This document shows, piece after piece, positions 7,075 to 15,318 of a stretch of 54,176 bases of DNA. The position numbers and the translations under genes were made by a program. Source of the DNA: Betaproteobacteria bacterium. GTDB taxonomy: Bacteria; Pseudomonadota; Gammaproteobacteria; Burkholderiales; Burkholderiaceae_C. Position 1 is the stretch's first letter. Every line of letters starts with the position of its first letter. The notes under the pieces were generated by a model. The model saw only the letters and a program-made list of their open reading frames with translations, was not told the DNA's origin and ran no database searches. The stretch covers positions 1 through 54,176 of the forward strand of contig JANXSZ010000002.1 in NCBI GenBank assembly GCA_025356445.1, in the 5' to 3' direction.

Positions 7075-8703
7075 ATGAATTTAAGCCACGCCGACCACAG
7101 CCACAGCCCGCCCCACATCACCATCCCACGCGCCTACAACGCCGCCCACGACCTGCTGGCACGCAACGCGGGGCGTGCAGAGAAAGTCGCCTACATCGAC
7201 GCCAGCAACGGTGACACGCTGACGTTTGGTGCGCTCACCACACAAGCGCACCAGTTTGCCGCAGCCATTCGCCAATCAGGCCTGCCCACCGAATGCCGCG
7301 TGATGCTGGCAATGCACGACACGCTGGGTTGGCCAGTGGTGTTTTTGGGTTGCATCCTGGCGGGGGTAGTTCCGGTAGCGACGAACACCCTGCTCAACGC
7401 CAAAGACTTTGAATTCATGCTGCGCGACTCCAAGGCACAAGCGCTGGTGCTGTCCGCGCCCTTGCTCGATACCCTGCGACCACTGCTGAAGACCGCCGCG
7501 CAAACGCTGCCTGATCTGCGGCATGTGATCGTCGAGGGTGGTGGCGCAGGCGTTCACACTGACGAATTGTTTACAGGCTCGATCACCAGTCTGGCGCATA
7601 TGCTGCCGGCAGGAGAAGCTATGAATACCATAGCAAACTCAGCGCCCGTTCTTGCGCCTACCTGCGCGGACGACGCCTGCTTTTGGCTCTATTCCAGTGG
7701 CTCCACAGGCACGCCCAAGGGTACGGTTCACCTGCACAGCCACCTGATACAGACTGCCGAGCTGTACGGCCAGGGCGTGCTGGGCATCCAGGAGTCGGAC
7801 GTGGTGTATTCAGCAGCCAAGCTGTTTTTTGCCTATGGCCTGGGCAATGCGCTGACCTTCCCGATGAGCGTAGGTGCCACCACGGTGCTGCTGCCAGCCC
7901 GCCCCACGTCCAGCGATGTATTCCGTATCCTGCAAGACTTTCAGCCCACGATTTTTTACGGCGTACCCACGCTGTATGCCGGGCTACTGGCCGACCCACA
8001 GCGCCCCAGCCGCGACAAACTCAACTTGCGTCTGTGCACCAGCGCTGGTGAGGCGCTGCCCGCAGACATCGGCAAGCGCTGGACAGCCGCCTACGGTTGC
8101 GAAATTCTGGATGGCATCGGGTCCACCGAAATGCTGCACATCTTCCTGTCAAACCGCCCTGGGCAGGTGCGCTACGGCACCACAGGCCAAGCCGTCCCTG
8201 GCTACCGCCTCAAAATCATCGGTGACGACGGTGCGGAATGCGCCGCAGGCGAGATCGGCGAACTGCTCATCAATGGCCCCACCTCCGCCCTCATGTACTG
8301 GAACCAACGCGAACGCACCAAAGCCACGTTCGCGGGCATTTGGACGAAAAGCGGCGATAAATACACAATGGACGCTGATGGCTACTTCACCTACGGTGGA
8401 CGCAGCGACGACATGCTCAAAGTCGGCGGCATCTACGTCAGCCCGTTCGAGGTGGAAGCCTGCCTGATGACGCACCCGGCCGTACTGGAAGTCGCCGTGG
8501 TGGGCCACAGCGACAGCGACGAACTGGTCAAACCCAAAGCCTGGGTGGTGCTGAAGACGGGCGAAAGCGCGACAGCACAAGACCTGCAAGCCCATGTGAA
8601 AGCCCAGCTGGCCCCGTACAAATACCCACGCTGGATTGAGTTCGTGGCCGAGTTGCCGAAGACCGCGACGGGGAAGATTCAGCGGTTCAGATTGCGGGCT
8701 TGA
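7075..8703 (+). CDS. benzoate-CoA ligase family enzyme
   Basis: AMP-forming acyl-CoA synthetase of 542 residues, expected to activate benzoate or a related aromatic acid to its CoA thioester with ATP. The ATP-binding P-loop is YSSGSTGTPKG at 206-216, the adenylate motif is GIGSTEMLH near 346, the hinge is YGGRSDDMLKVGG near 442, and the C-terminal catalytic lysine is in PKTATGKIQR. Overall it resembles BclA. It overlaps or abuts the oxygenase large-subunit start, so it is in one operon with it. Residues 181-196, just before the P-loop, derive from an embedded dispersed repeat. Substrate could be benzoate (feeding BoxB) or a substituted benzoate. Confidence 0.85.
   Translation: MNLSHADHSHSPPHITIPRAYNAAHDLLARNAGRAEKVAYIDASNGDTLTFGALTTQAHQFAAAIRQSGLPTECRVMLAMHDTLGWPVVFLGCILAGVVPVATNTLLNAKDFEFMLRDSKAQALVLSAPLLDTLRPLLKTAAQTLPDLRHVIVEGGGAGVHTDELFTGSITSLAHMLPAGEAMNTIANSAPVLAPTCADDACFWLYSSGSTGTPKGTVHLHSHLIQTAELYGQGVLGIQESDVVYSAAKLFFAYGLGNALTFPMSVGATTVLLPARPTSSDVFRILQDFQPTIFYGVPTLYAGLLADPQRPSRDKLNLRLCTSAGEALPADIGKRWTAAYGCEILDGIGSTEMLHIFLSNRPGQVRYGTTGQAVPGYRLKIIGDDGAECAAGEIGELLINGPTSALMYWNQRERTKATFAGIWTKSGDKYTMDADGYFTYGGRSDDMLKVGGIYVSPFEVEACLMTHPAVLEVAVVGHSDSDELVKPKAWVVLKTGESATAQDLQAHVKAQLAPYKYPRWIEFVAELPKTATGKIQRFRLRA
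7613..7662. repeat. dispersed repeat embedded in the CoA ligase coding sequence
   Basis: The segment with AAGCTATGAATACCATAGCA and then AGCGCCCGTTCTTGCGCC matches the intergenic repeat family of this window but here is translated in frame as ligase residues 181-196 (EAMNTIANSAPVLAPT). It falls in the linker before the ATP-binding loop. Confidence 0.55.
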
Positions 8704-8705
8704 AC

Positions 8706-10010
8706 ATGAACACAGCCATGCACACACCACAACACACCTTGCCCACCTGGGGCGACGCCCCCACCTCTCGCGCCCCTGGCTGGATCTACACCGATGAAGC
8801 GCTGTACCAGCAAGAGCTGGAAAAGCTCTTTTACAAGGGCCATTGGTGCTACGTCGGTTTGGAGTGTGAAATCCCCAAAGCGGGCGACTACAAGCGCACG
8901 CAAATTGGTGAGCGCAGCGTGGTGATGGTGCGTGAACGGGGACGTCCGGGGCAGTCAGACAGCATCAACGTGATGGAAAACCGCTGTGCGCACCGGGGCG
9001 TGGCCTTTGTGCGCGAGCGCACCGGCAACGCCCGCAGCTTTGTCTGCCCCTACCACCAGTGGACGTACAAGCTGAATGGCGACTTGGTGGGTTTGCCCTT
9101 TCGCAACGGCGTGGTCCGCGAAGACGCTGAGGGCCACAAAACCAAGGAAGGGGGCATGGCCGAAGATTTCGCGCTGTGTGACCACGGCTTGAACAAGCTG
9201 AAAGTTGCCCGCCGGGGCGGCGTGGTGTTTGCCAGCTTTGATGCGGATGTGGAGTCTTTTGAAGACTACCTCGGCCCCGAAGTGCTGCCGTATTTCGACC
9301 GCGTGTTCCACAAACCGCTGAAACTCCTGGGCATCAACCGCCAGCGCATCCCCGCCAACTGGAAGCTGATGCAAGAGAACATCAAAGACCCTTACCACCC
9401 TGGCCTGCTGCACACCTGGTTTGTGACGTTTGGCCTGTGGCGTGCCGACCAGCGCAGCCAAATGGTGATGGATGCCAAAGGGCGGCACGCCTGCATGGTG
9501 TCGCGCCGCGCAGAGGTGGCCGCCCCGTCGGGTGCAAGCGCTGCGGTGACGCAAGGTGTCACCTCGTTCAAGGCCGACATGGCGCTGGGCGACCCGCGCT
9601 TGCTCGACATAGCGCCCGAACCTTGGTGGAACGGCCCCACCGTGGTGATGATGACGCTGTTCCCCAGCCTCATCATTCAGCAGCAAGTGAATTCGCTCTC
9701 GACGCGCCAGATTCAGCCTTGCGGCCCCGATGCGTTTGATTTCGTCTGGACGCATTTTGGTTTTGAAGACGACACCCCCGAGATGGAGGCCCGCCGCCTG
9801 CGCCAGGCCAACCTGTTCGGCCCTGCAGGCTACGTCAGCGCAGACGATGGCGAGGTGATTGAGTTTGTGCAGGATGCCTTCAGCGCCAACCCGCAGGCCC
9901 GCACCATCAGCGAACTCGACGGCACTGGCGTGCAGCCTACCCCGCACATGGTCACCGAGACGCTGATTCGCGGCATGTATGGCTACTGGCGTTCGGTGAT
10001 GGGTGTTTGA
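8706..10010 (+). CDS. Rieske non-heme iron oxygenase, large subunit (NagG/AndAc type)
   Basis: Catalytic alpha subunit of 434 residues of an aromatic-ring hydroxylase, resembling salicylate 5-hydroxylase NagG and the three-component anthranilate dioxygenase AndAc. The Rieske [2Fe-2S] motif C-x-H-x17-C-x2-H is at residues 94-117 (CAHRG and CPYHQW). The mononuclear iron site has H231 and H236 in KDPYHPGLLH with bridging D228. A TTG at 8700 is in frame, but the ATG at 8706 is preferred. The small subunit follows at once. Ferredoxin and reductase genes needed by this class are not in the window. The true substrate (salicylate, anthranilate, another benzoate or a CoA ester) is unknown. Confidence 0.9.
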   Translation: MNTAMHTPQHTLPTWGDAPTSRAPGWIYTDEALYQQELEKLFYKGHWCYVGLECEIPKAGDYKRTQIGERSVVMVRERGRPGQSDSINVMENRCAHRGVAFVRERTGNARSFVCPYHQWTYKLNGDLVGLPFRNGVVREDAEGHKTKEGGMAEDFALCDHGLNKLKVARRGGVVFASFDADVESFEDYLGPEVLPYFDRVFHKPLKLLGINRQRIPANWKLMQENIKDPYHPGLLHTWFVTFGLWRADQRSQMVMDAKGRHACMVSRRAEVAAPSGASAAVTQGVTSFKADMALGDPRLLDIAPEPWWNGPTVVMMTLFPSLIIQQQVNSLSTRQIQPCGPDAFDFVWTHFGFEDDTPEMEARRLRQANLFGPAGYVSADDGEVIEFVQDAFSANPQARTISELDGTGVQPTPHMVTETLIRGMYGYWRSVMGV

Positions 10011-10023
10011 GCATGAGAACCCT

Positions 10024-10515
10024 ATGAGCACAATGATGGATTTCAAAACCTACAGCGAAGTATTGAATCTGCATCTGCGCTATGCCCAGATTCTGGACAG
10101 CAATGATTTCTCTACATGGCCTGATTTGTTCACCCCAGAATGCGTCTATGCCATCCAGTCGCGTGAGAATTTTGATGCAGGCTTGCCGCTGTGCATCCTG
10201 CGTTTCGAAAGCCAGGCCATGCTGCGCGATCGCGTTTATGGCGCCGCACACACGATCTACCACGCCCCGTATTACCAGCGGCATACCGTCAGCCAACCGT
10301 TGATCACCGCCATGAAAAATGACGAAGGCGACGTGATTGAGGCGGAGACAAACTACCTCGTGCTGCGTACCCACCGTGACAAGCTGCCGGAGATTTTGAG
10401 CATGGGGCGTTACCTGGACCGCATGGTGTCCACGCCCGAGGGTCTGCGCTTTGCCCGGAGGCTGTGCATTTTTGACAATGACCTGATAGCGAACTCGCTG
10501 ATAAAACCCATTTAA
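10024..10515 (+). CDS. Rieske oxygenase small subunit (NagH/AndAd type)
   Basis: Beta subunit of 163 residues with the SnoaL/NTF2-like cone fold of ring-hydroxylating dioxygenase small subunits. It has a structural role, assembling with the alpha subunit. Typical features are the N-terminal YAQILDSNDFSTWPDLFTPE segment, an internal HTIYHAPYY stretch and a C-terminal FARRLCIFDNDLIANSL. The ATG at 10024 starts 13 bases after the large-subunit stop; another in-frame ATG at 10003 overlaps that gene and would add seven residues. Confidence 0.88.
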   Translation: MSTMMDFKTYSEVLNLHLRYAQILDSNDFSTWPDLFTPECVYAIQSRENFDAGLPLCILRFESQAMLRDRVYGAAHTIYHAPYYQRHTVSQPLITAMKNDEGDVIEAETNYLVLRTHRDKLPEILSMGRYLDRMVSTPEGLRFARRLCIFDNDLIANSLIKPI

Positions 10516-10565
10516 GCTGCGCAACTAGGGGTAAGTTCTACACAGAACCTCCTTGAGGCATGCTT

Positions 10566-10591
10566 AAATTAGTTTAGGCTTAAACTAATTT
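10566..10591. promoter_or_regulatory. inverted repeat, candidate operator before the LIV transporter
   Basis: Perfect 11-base arms AAATTAGTTTA (10566-10576) and TAAACTAATTT (10581-10591) around GGCT, in the gap between the oxygenase small subunit and the transporter binding protein. The AT-rich symmetric form resembles MarR- or TetR-type operators of aromatic catabolism genes. It could also act as a weak hairpin between transcript segments. No such regulator gene is adjacent. Confidence 0.5.
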
Positions 10592-10652
10592 TCACTGCCA
10601 TCCTCCGCCTCCCTATTCCTTACGTTCACCCCTTCACTCCAGGAGACACCTT

Positions 10653-11840
10653 ATGACCACCCGCCGCCTCGTTCTCTCTCGCTCTGCCGCCGTCATTGGC
10701 GCAGCTTCCACCGGTTTGCTGCTGCCTGGCATGGCGCAGGCACAGTCGGGCAAAGTGCGCGTGGGCTTCATGCTGCCCTACACCGGCACGTTTGCGCAAC
10801 TGGGCGTGGCGATTGAAAACGGCGTGCGCCTGGCCATCGACCAGCAAGGCGGCAAACTGGGTGGGCGCGAGATCGAGTGGTTCAAGGTGGACGACGAATC
10901 CGATCCTTCCAAAGGCATTGAAAACGCCAACAAACTGGTGCAGCGTGACAAAGTAGACGTGCTGATCGGCACCGTGCATTCGGGCGTGCAAATGGGCATC
11001 CAAAAGGTGGCGCGCGATTCGGGCGTGCTGAGCTTGATCCCCAATGCTGGCGTTCACGCCGCCACCCGTGGACTGTGTGCGCCCAATGTGTTCCGTACCT
11101 CGTTCAGCAACTCACAGCCCACGCGGGCGCTGGGCGCGGCCATGGTCGCCAAAGGCCACAAAAAGGCCGTGTGGATCACCTGGAAATACGCAGCGGGCGA
11201 TGAGGCGTTTGAGGGTTTCAAAGAAAGCTACACCGCAGCCGGTGGCACCATCGTCAAAGAACTCGGCCTGCCCTTCCCCAACGTGGAATTCCAGGCGCTG
11301 CTGACCGAAATCGCTGCCCTGAAGCCTGACGCCGTGGCCTGCTTCTTCGCCGGTGGTGGTGCTGCCAAGTTCATCAAAGACTACGCCGCTGCCGGCCTCA
11401 AAGGCAAGATCCCGCTCTACGGCTCAGGCTTTTTGACCGAAGGCGTGCTGGACGCCGCTGGCCCCGCTGCGGACGGCATCGTCACCACCATGCACTACAG
11501 CGATTCGCTGGACACACCGCGCAACAAGGCTTTTCGTCTGGCCTACGCCACCACGTTCAAAGCCCAGCCCGATGTGTACGCCGTGCAGGGCTACGACACC
11601 GGCTTGCTGCTGGTGCAGGGCGCAAACGCAGTCAAAGGCGATTTATCGGCCAAACCTGCGCTGTACAAAGCACTGGAATCTGCCGTCATCGACAGCCCAC
11701 GCGGCAAATGGACGATGAGCAAAGCGCACAACCCAGTGCAAGACATTTACCTGCGCGTGGTAGAAAACAAGGAAAACAAGGTGATTGGCGTGGCCGCCAA
11801 GGCGCTGGCGGACTCGGGTGCCGGCTGCAAGATGGTCTAA
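10653..11840 (+). CDS. branched-chain-amino-acid/aromatic-acid ABC transporter, periplasmic binding protein
   Basis: Type I periplasmic binding protein (LivJ/LivK, Peripla_BP_6 family) of 395 residues with a TAT-like or Sec signal (TTRRLVLSRSAAVIGAAS, cleavage after AQA near residue 31). The mature start KVRVGFMLPYTGTFAQLG is the standard family opening. A strong Shine-Dalgarno AGGAGA precedes the ATG. Position after the ligase and oxygenase suggests it binds the aromatic acid degraded by this island, as known for related LIV systems in box clusters. That ligand is inference. Confidence 0.88.
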   Translation: MTTRRLVLSRSAAVIGAASTGLLLPGMAQAQSGKVRVGFMLPYTGTFAQLGVAIENGVRLAIDQQGGKLGGREIEWFKVDDESDPSKGIENANKLVQRDKVDVLIGTVHSGVQMGIQKVARDSGVLSLIPNAGVHAATRGLCAPNVFRTSFSNSQPTRALGAAMVAKGHKKAVWITWKYAAGDEAFEGFKESYTAAGGTIVKELGLPFPNVEFQALLTEIAALKPDAVACFFAGGGAAKFIKDYAAAGLKGKIPLYGSGFLTEGVLDAAGPAADGIVTTMHYSDSLDTPRNKAFRLAYATTFKAQPDVYAVQGYDTGLLLVQGANAVKGDLSAKPALYKALESAVIDSPRGKWTMSKAHNPVQDIYLRVVENKENKVIGVAAKALADSGAGCKMV

Positions 11841-11894
11841 GCTTGCCGGTTAATCCCGTGCTGACGCCAATGCACACTTAACTGGAACCTTGCG

Positions 11895-12530
11895 ATGACC
11901 TTGTCCACCTACTTCCTGTACTTAGCCGCTGTGGCCCTGCTGGTGCTGTCGCCCGGCCCCACCATGCTGATGAGCATGACGAATGCCGTCAATCACGGTG
12001 CGGCCAAAGCGATGGCGTCGGCCAGCGGCAGCGTGACGGCGGTATTGGGGGTGATGATTTTGTCATCGCTGGGTCTGGGGGCGCTGCTTTCGGCGTCGGA
12101 AATCGCGTTCACCGTGTTCAAGACGATGGGCGCGGCTTACCTGATCTACTTGGGTGTCAAAACTTTCCGCAGTCCTGTCACCACCTTTGACGCGGCCCCT
12201 GGCAATCCGGTGGACGGCCAGCGCAGTGCCAAGCAGCTTTACGTGCAGGGTCTTCTGGTGGGTGCGAGCAACCCCAAAGCGCTGCTGTTCTTTGCCGCGT
12301 TTTTTCCCCAGTTTTTGAACCCTGCTGAAGCCTGGGCACCTCAGTTTGCGCTCTTGGCCATCACCTTCATGGCGTTCGAACTGAGCGTGTTGACCGTCTG
12401 CACCCTGTTCGCTGCCCGCATCGCCCCGTGGCTGCGCCAAGCGGGCCGGGCACGTTGGTTCAACCGGACGACGGGCAGCCTGTTCACTGCGATGGGTGCG
12501 CTGCTGCTGACGCTACGCCGCCACACTTAG
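11895..12530 (+). CDS. LysE/RhtB-family exporter
   Basis: Inner-membrane protein of 211 residues with about six hydrophobic segments and the family N-terminus LVLSPGPTMLMSMTNAVNHG. LysE/RhtB proteins export amino acids and related small acids. It lies between the binding protein and the livH-type permease, on the same strand with gaps of about 55 bases on each side. That is an unusual place for an exporter and may indicate efflux of the same substrate or of a toxic intermediate. Confidence 0.85.
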   Translation: MTLSTYFLYLAAVALLVLSPGPTMLMSMTNAVNHGAAKAMASASGSVTAVLGVMILSSLGLGALLSASEIAFTVFKTMGAAYLIYLGVKTFRSPVTTFDAAPGNPVDGQRSAKQLYVQGLLVGASNPKALLFFAAFFPQFLNPAEAWAPQFALLAITFMAFELSVLTVCTLFAARIAPWLRQAGRARWFNRTTGSLFTAMGALLLTLRRHT

Positions 12531-12586
12531 CCCTCACCAGGCGCCCTTCCCTTTTTTCAATTCAATCAAGGCACTGTGTTGTACCG

Positions 12587-13450
12587 ATGGATTTAGCTAA
12601 CTTTCTTATCCAGCTGCTCAATAGCGTGCAGTACGGGCTGCTGCTGTTCATGCTGGCGGCGGGCCTGACGCTGATTTTCGGCATCATGGGCGTGGTGAAT
12701 CTGGCCCATGGCAGCTTTTACATGCTGGGCGCTTATCTGGCGTATGCGCTCTCCAGCGCCTTTGGCAGCCTGACGCTGGCCATTCTGGGGGGTGCGGTGC
12801 TGTCAGTGGCCTTCGGCTGGGCGCTGGAATGGCTGCTGTTCCGCCATTTCTACCAGCGCGACCACCTCGATCAGGTGCTGCTGACGTTTGGCTTGATCTA
12901 CATTTTTGAAGAACTGCGCTCCATGCTGTGGGGTGACGATGTGCACGGTGTGGCGATCCCGGCGGCGCTGGACTGGTCGATTCCGCTCACGGACACGCTG
13001 TCTTACCCGGCTTACCGGCTGTTCATGTCGGGCGTGTGCCTGGTGCTGGCACTGGGGCTGTACCTGTTGATTTCCAAAACCCGGCTGGGCATGAAGATCC
13101 GCGCCGGGGCTTTCAACCGCGATATGGCCGAGGCACTGGGCATCAACAGCAAGCTGATTCAGGCGATTGTGTTTGCGCTGGGTGTGGGCTTGGCATCTGT
13201 GGCGGGAATGATTGCTGCGCCTGTGGCCAGCGTCTACCCGAACATGGGCTCGCAGGTGCTCATCATGTGCTTTGTGGTGGTCGTCATTGGCGGCATCGGC
13301 TCGGTGCGCGGCGCCTTGATTGCCGCGCTGCTGGTGGGCTTGGTGGACACTTTTGGCAAGGTGTTGCTGCCGTCAGTGTCCGGAATGTTGGTTTACGTGT
13401 TGATGGCAGGCGTGCTGCTGTGGAAACCGGAAGGGTTGTTCAAAGCATGA
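12587..13450 (+). CDS. livH: LIV-type ABC transporter permease (LivH family)
   Basis: Integral membrane permease of 287 residues, the first of two forming the LIV channel. The N-terminus MDLANFLIQLLNSVQYGLLLFM and the MGVVNLAHGSFYMLGAY motif are typical of LivH. It pairs with the LivM-like protein downstream. The ATG at 12587 fits the family N-terminus; a reading frame open further upstream, overlapping the LysE gene, is not used. Its Shine-Dalgarno is weak, so translation may depend on upstream coupling. Confidence 0.92.
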   Translation: MDLANFLIQLLNSVQYGLLLFMLAAGLTLIFGIMGVVNLAHGSFYMLGAYLAYALSSAFGSLTLAILGGAVLSVAFGWALEWLLFRHFYQRDHLDQVLLTFGLIYIFEELRSMLWGDDVHGVAIPAALDWSIPLTDTLSYPAYRLFMSGVCLVLALGLYLLISKTRLGMKIRAGAFNRDMAEALGINSKLIQAIVFALGVGLASVAGMIAAPVASVYPNMGSQVLIMCFVVVVIGGIGSVRGALIAALLVGLVDTFGKVLLPSVSGMLVYVLMAGVLLWKPEGLFKA

Positions 13451-13493
13451 AGAACTGTCTGCCCCCGCGCTTGTCGCTACGCGTACTGCACTG

Positions 13494-13507
13494 CCCCCCA
13501 AAGGGGG
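13494..13507 (+). promoter_or_regulatory. C-run/G-run hairpin over the livM ribosome site
   Basis: CCCCC (13495-13499), AAA, GGGGG (13503-13507) forms a 5-bp all-GC hairpin whose right arm is also the purine-rich ribosome site, four bases before the livM ATG. It may limit livM translation relative to livH. The surrounding CGCTTGTCGCTACGCG stretch resembles other intergenic repeats of these bacteria. Confidence 0.35.
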
Positions 13508-13511
13508 TCAA

Positions 13512-14522
13512 ATGATGAAAGCTAATTTAGAAACGCTGCCCCGCAGCGTGCAGATGGCCCTGGGGTTGGGCTTGATCGCCCTGCTCGCCTTTCCCTTCAT
13601 CGGCACCGAGTACTACACCCAAATGCTCGCCCGCATGATGATTTTGGCCATCTTTGCGATGAGTCTGGATCTGCTGCAAGGCGTGACGGGACTGGTCTCT
13701 TTGGGCCACGCAGCGTATTTTGGACTGGCAGGCTACGCGCTGGCTTTCCTGACGCCCGCGGGCGAGCCGGTCAGCCTGTGGTGGACGCTGCCTGTGGCAG
13801 TGGCAGCTTCCGGGCTGGCGGCGCTGGTCATCGGGATTTTTGTGGTGCGTACGCACGGCATTTACTTCATCATGGTGACGATGGCGTTCGCGCAGATGGT
13901 GTTCTTTTTGTTTTTTGACAACAAGGTGCTGGGCGGCTCGGACGGGCTGTACATCAACTTCAAACCTGAAGCCACGGTGTTGGGGTTCACCTTGTTTGAT
14001 TTAGAGAACAAACGCGTCTTCTACTACTTCACGCTGGTGTGCATGGTGGCCGTCTACGCCTTTTTGCGCCGTTTGCTGTGGAGCCCGTTTGGCCGTGCGC
14101 TGGCGGGTATCCGTGTCAACGAACACCGCATGCGTGCTGTGGGCTTTGGCAGCAATGGCCACAAACTGACCGCGTTCACGCTGGCCGGTGCGCTGGCGGG
14201 GCTGGCAGGCTACCTCTGGGGCGCGCAGACTGGCTACATCAACCCTGAGTTGATGGGCTTTCACATGAGCGCGCACGGCATCATGATGGTGATTTTGGGC
14301 GGCATGGGCAACTTTGCCGGGGCAATGGTGGGCGCGTTTGCGTTCGAGTACCTGCTGCATGTGTTCAAGGATTTACCCAGCATCGGCGCTTTTGCAACGG
14401 GCAAGCACTGGCAGCTGTGGATGGGCCTGTTCATCGTATTGCTGGTGGTGTTCGCGCCGCGCGGGCTGTTGGGCTTGCTAGAGAAATTCACAGCCAAAAA
14501 GACGGGGGCGGAAAATGAATGA
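13512..14522 (+). CDS. livM: LIV-type ABC transporter permease (LivM family)
   Basis: Second membrane permease, 336 residues, with about nine to ten hydrophobic helices and the LivM hallmark LLQGVTGLVSLGHAAYFGLAGY near residues 55-76. It forms the transport channel with LivH. Its stop codon overlaps the start of livG by 8 bases, so the two are coupled. Either of the two adjacent ATG codons (13512, 13515) could start the protein. Confidence 0.92.
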   Translation: MMKANLETLPRSVQMALGLGLIALLAFPFIGTEYYTQMLARMMILAIFAMSLDLLQGVTGLVSLGHAAYFGLAGYALAFLTPAGEPVSLWWTLPVAVAASGLAALVIGIFVVRTHGIYFIMVTMAFAQMVFFLFFDNKVLGGSDGLYINFKPEATVLGFTLFDLENKRVFYYFTLVCMVAVYAFLRRLLWSPFGRALAGIRVNEHRMRAVGFGSNGHKLTAFTLAGALAGLAGYLWGAQTGYINPELMGFHMSAHGIMMVILGGMGNFAGAMVGAFAFEYLLHVFKDLPSIGAFATGKHWQLWMGLFIVLLVVFAPRGLLGLLEKFTAKKTGAENE

Positions 14523-15318
14523 AGTGCTGATGTCCGCCCACAAGATCACCAAGCGCTTTGGCGGACTGGCCGCCGTCAACGACGTGTCGGTGGACTTGTG
14601 GCGAGGCCGCATCCACGCGGTGATTGGCCCCAACGGTGCAGGCAAATCCACACTGACCAACCTGCTCGCCGCTGATTTGCCGCTCACCTCGGGCCAGGTC
14701 ACGCTCTTGGGCCAGGACATCACAGGCTGGACACCCGAGAAAATCTCACGCCAAGGTCTGGGCCGCAGCTACCAGAAGACCAACATTTTTTTGCCCTTCA
14801 CCGTGTGGGAAAACGTGCGCCTCGCCGCCCAATCCCGTGACACCCAACAACCTTGGAACCCACTTCGTTGGTTCCACAGCACCGTCTCTAACGCTACTAA
14901 AGCTACTAAAGCTATCAACGCTACAACTTCCATAGCTGCTCAAGCCCGTGCAGAGCGCGCTATAGCCCTTGCAGGCTTGGACAACCGCAGAACAGCTATC
15001 GCAGGCACCATCAGCCACGGCGAGCAGCGGCAGCTAGAGATAGCGATGACGCTGGCCACCGAGCCGCAGGTGCTGCTGCTGGATGAACCCCTTGCCGGCA
15101 TGGGCGTGGCCGAAGCAGAACGCATGGTCGAGCTGCTGCTGAAGCTCAAACCCACGCACGCCATGCTGCTGGTGGAACACGACATGGACGCTGTTTTCAC
15201 CCTGGCCGACCGCCTGACGGTGATGGTGAACGGCCAGGTCATCGCCAGCGGCACGCCCCTCGAAGTGCGGGCCAATGCCCAGGTGCAAGCGGCCTATCTT
15301 GGTGAGGAAGCACATTGA
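14515..15318 (+). CDS. livG: LIV-type ABC transporter ATPase (LivG family)
   Basis: Cytoplasmic ATP-binding subunit, 267 residues. Walker A is GPNGAGKST near 39-47, the LivG-type signature is ISHGEQRQLEIA and Walker B is LLLDEP followed by LAGMG. Between RLAAQSR and the next conserved helix it carries an extra low-complexity stretch (residues about 122-145: SNATKATKAINATTSIAAQ) encoded by a dispersed repeat at 14891-14947. The frame and all ATPase motifs remain intact, so it is probably functional. Confidence 0.9.
   Translation: MNEVLMSAHKITKRFGGLAAVNDVSVDLWRGRIHAVIGPNGAGKSTLTNLLAADLPLTSGQVTLLGQDITGWTPEKISRQGLGRSYQKTNIFLPFTVWENVRLAAQSRDTQQPWNPLRWFHSTVSNATKATKAINATTSIAAQARAERAIALAGLDNRRTAIAGTISHGEQRQLEIAMTLATEPQVLLLDEPLAGMGVAEAERMVELLLKLKPTHAMLLVEHDMDAVFTLADRLTVMVNGQVIASGTPLEVRANAQVQAAYLGEEAH
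14891..14947. repeat. dispersed repeat embedded in livG
   Basis: ACGCTACTAAAGCTACTAAA, then GCTATCAACGCTACAACTTC and CATAGCTGCTCAAGCCC. It resembles the intergenic GCTAT/ATAGC repeat family and contains a tandem GCTACTAAA. It is translated in frame within LivG, in the helical region before the ABC signature. Confidence 0.55.

Noticed and set aside
8955-10046. Long minus-strand open frame opposite the Rieske large subunit
   Set aside because: It is an antisense shadow with His/Ala-rich composition; the plus strand carries intact Rieske and iron-binding motifs.
13451-13507. Terminator between livH and livM
   Set aside because: The C5/G5 hairpin has no T-run after it and the genes are parts of one transporter; a translation effect or repeat is more likely.
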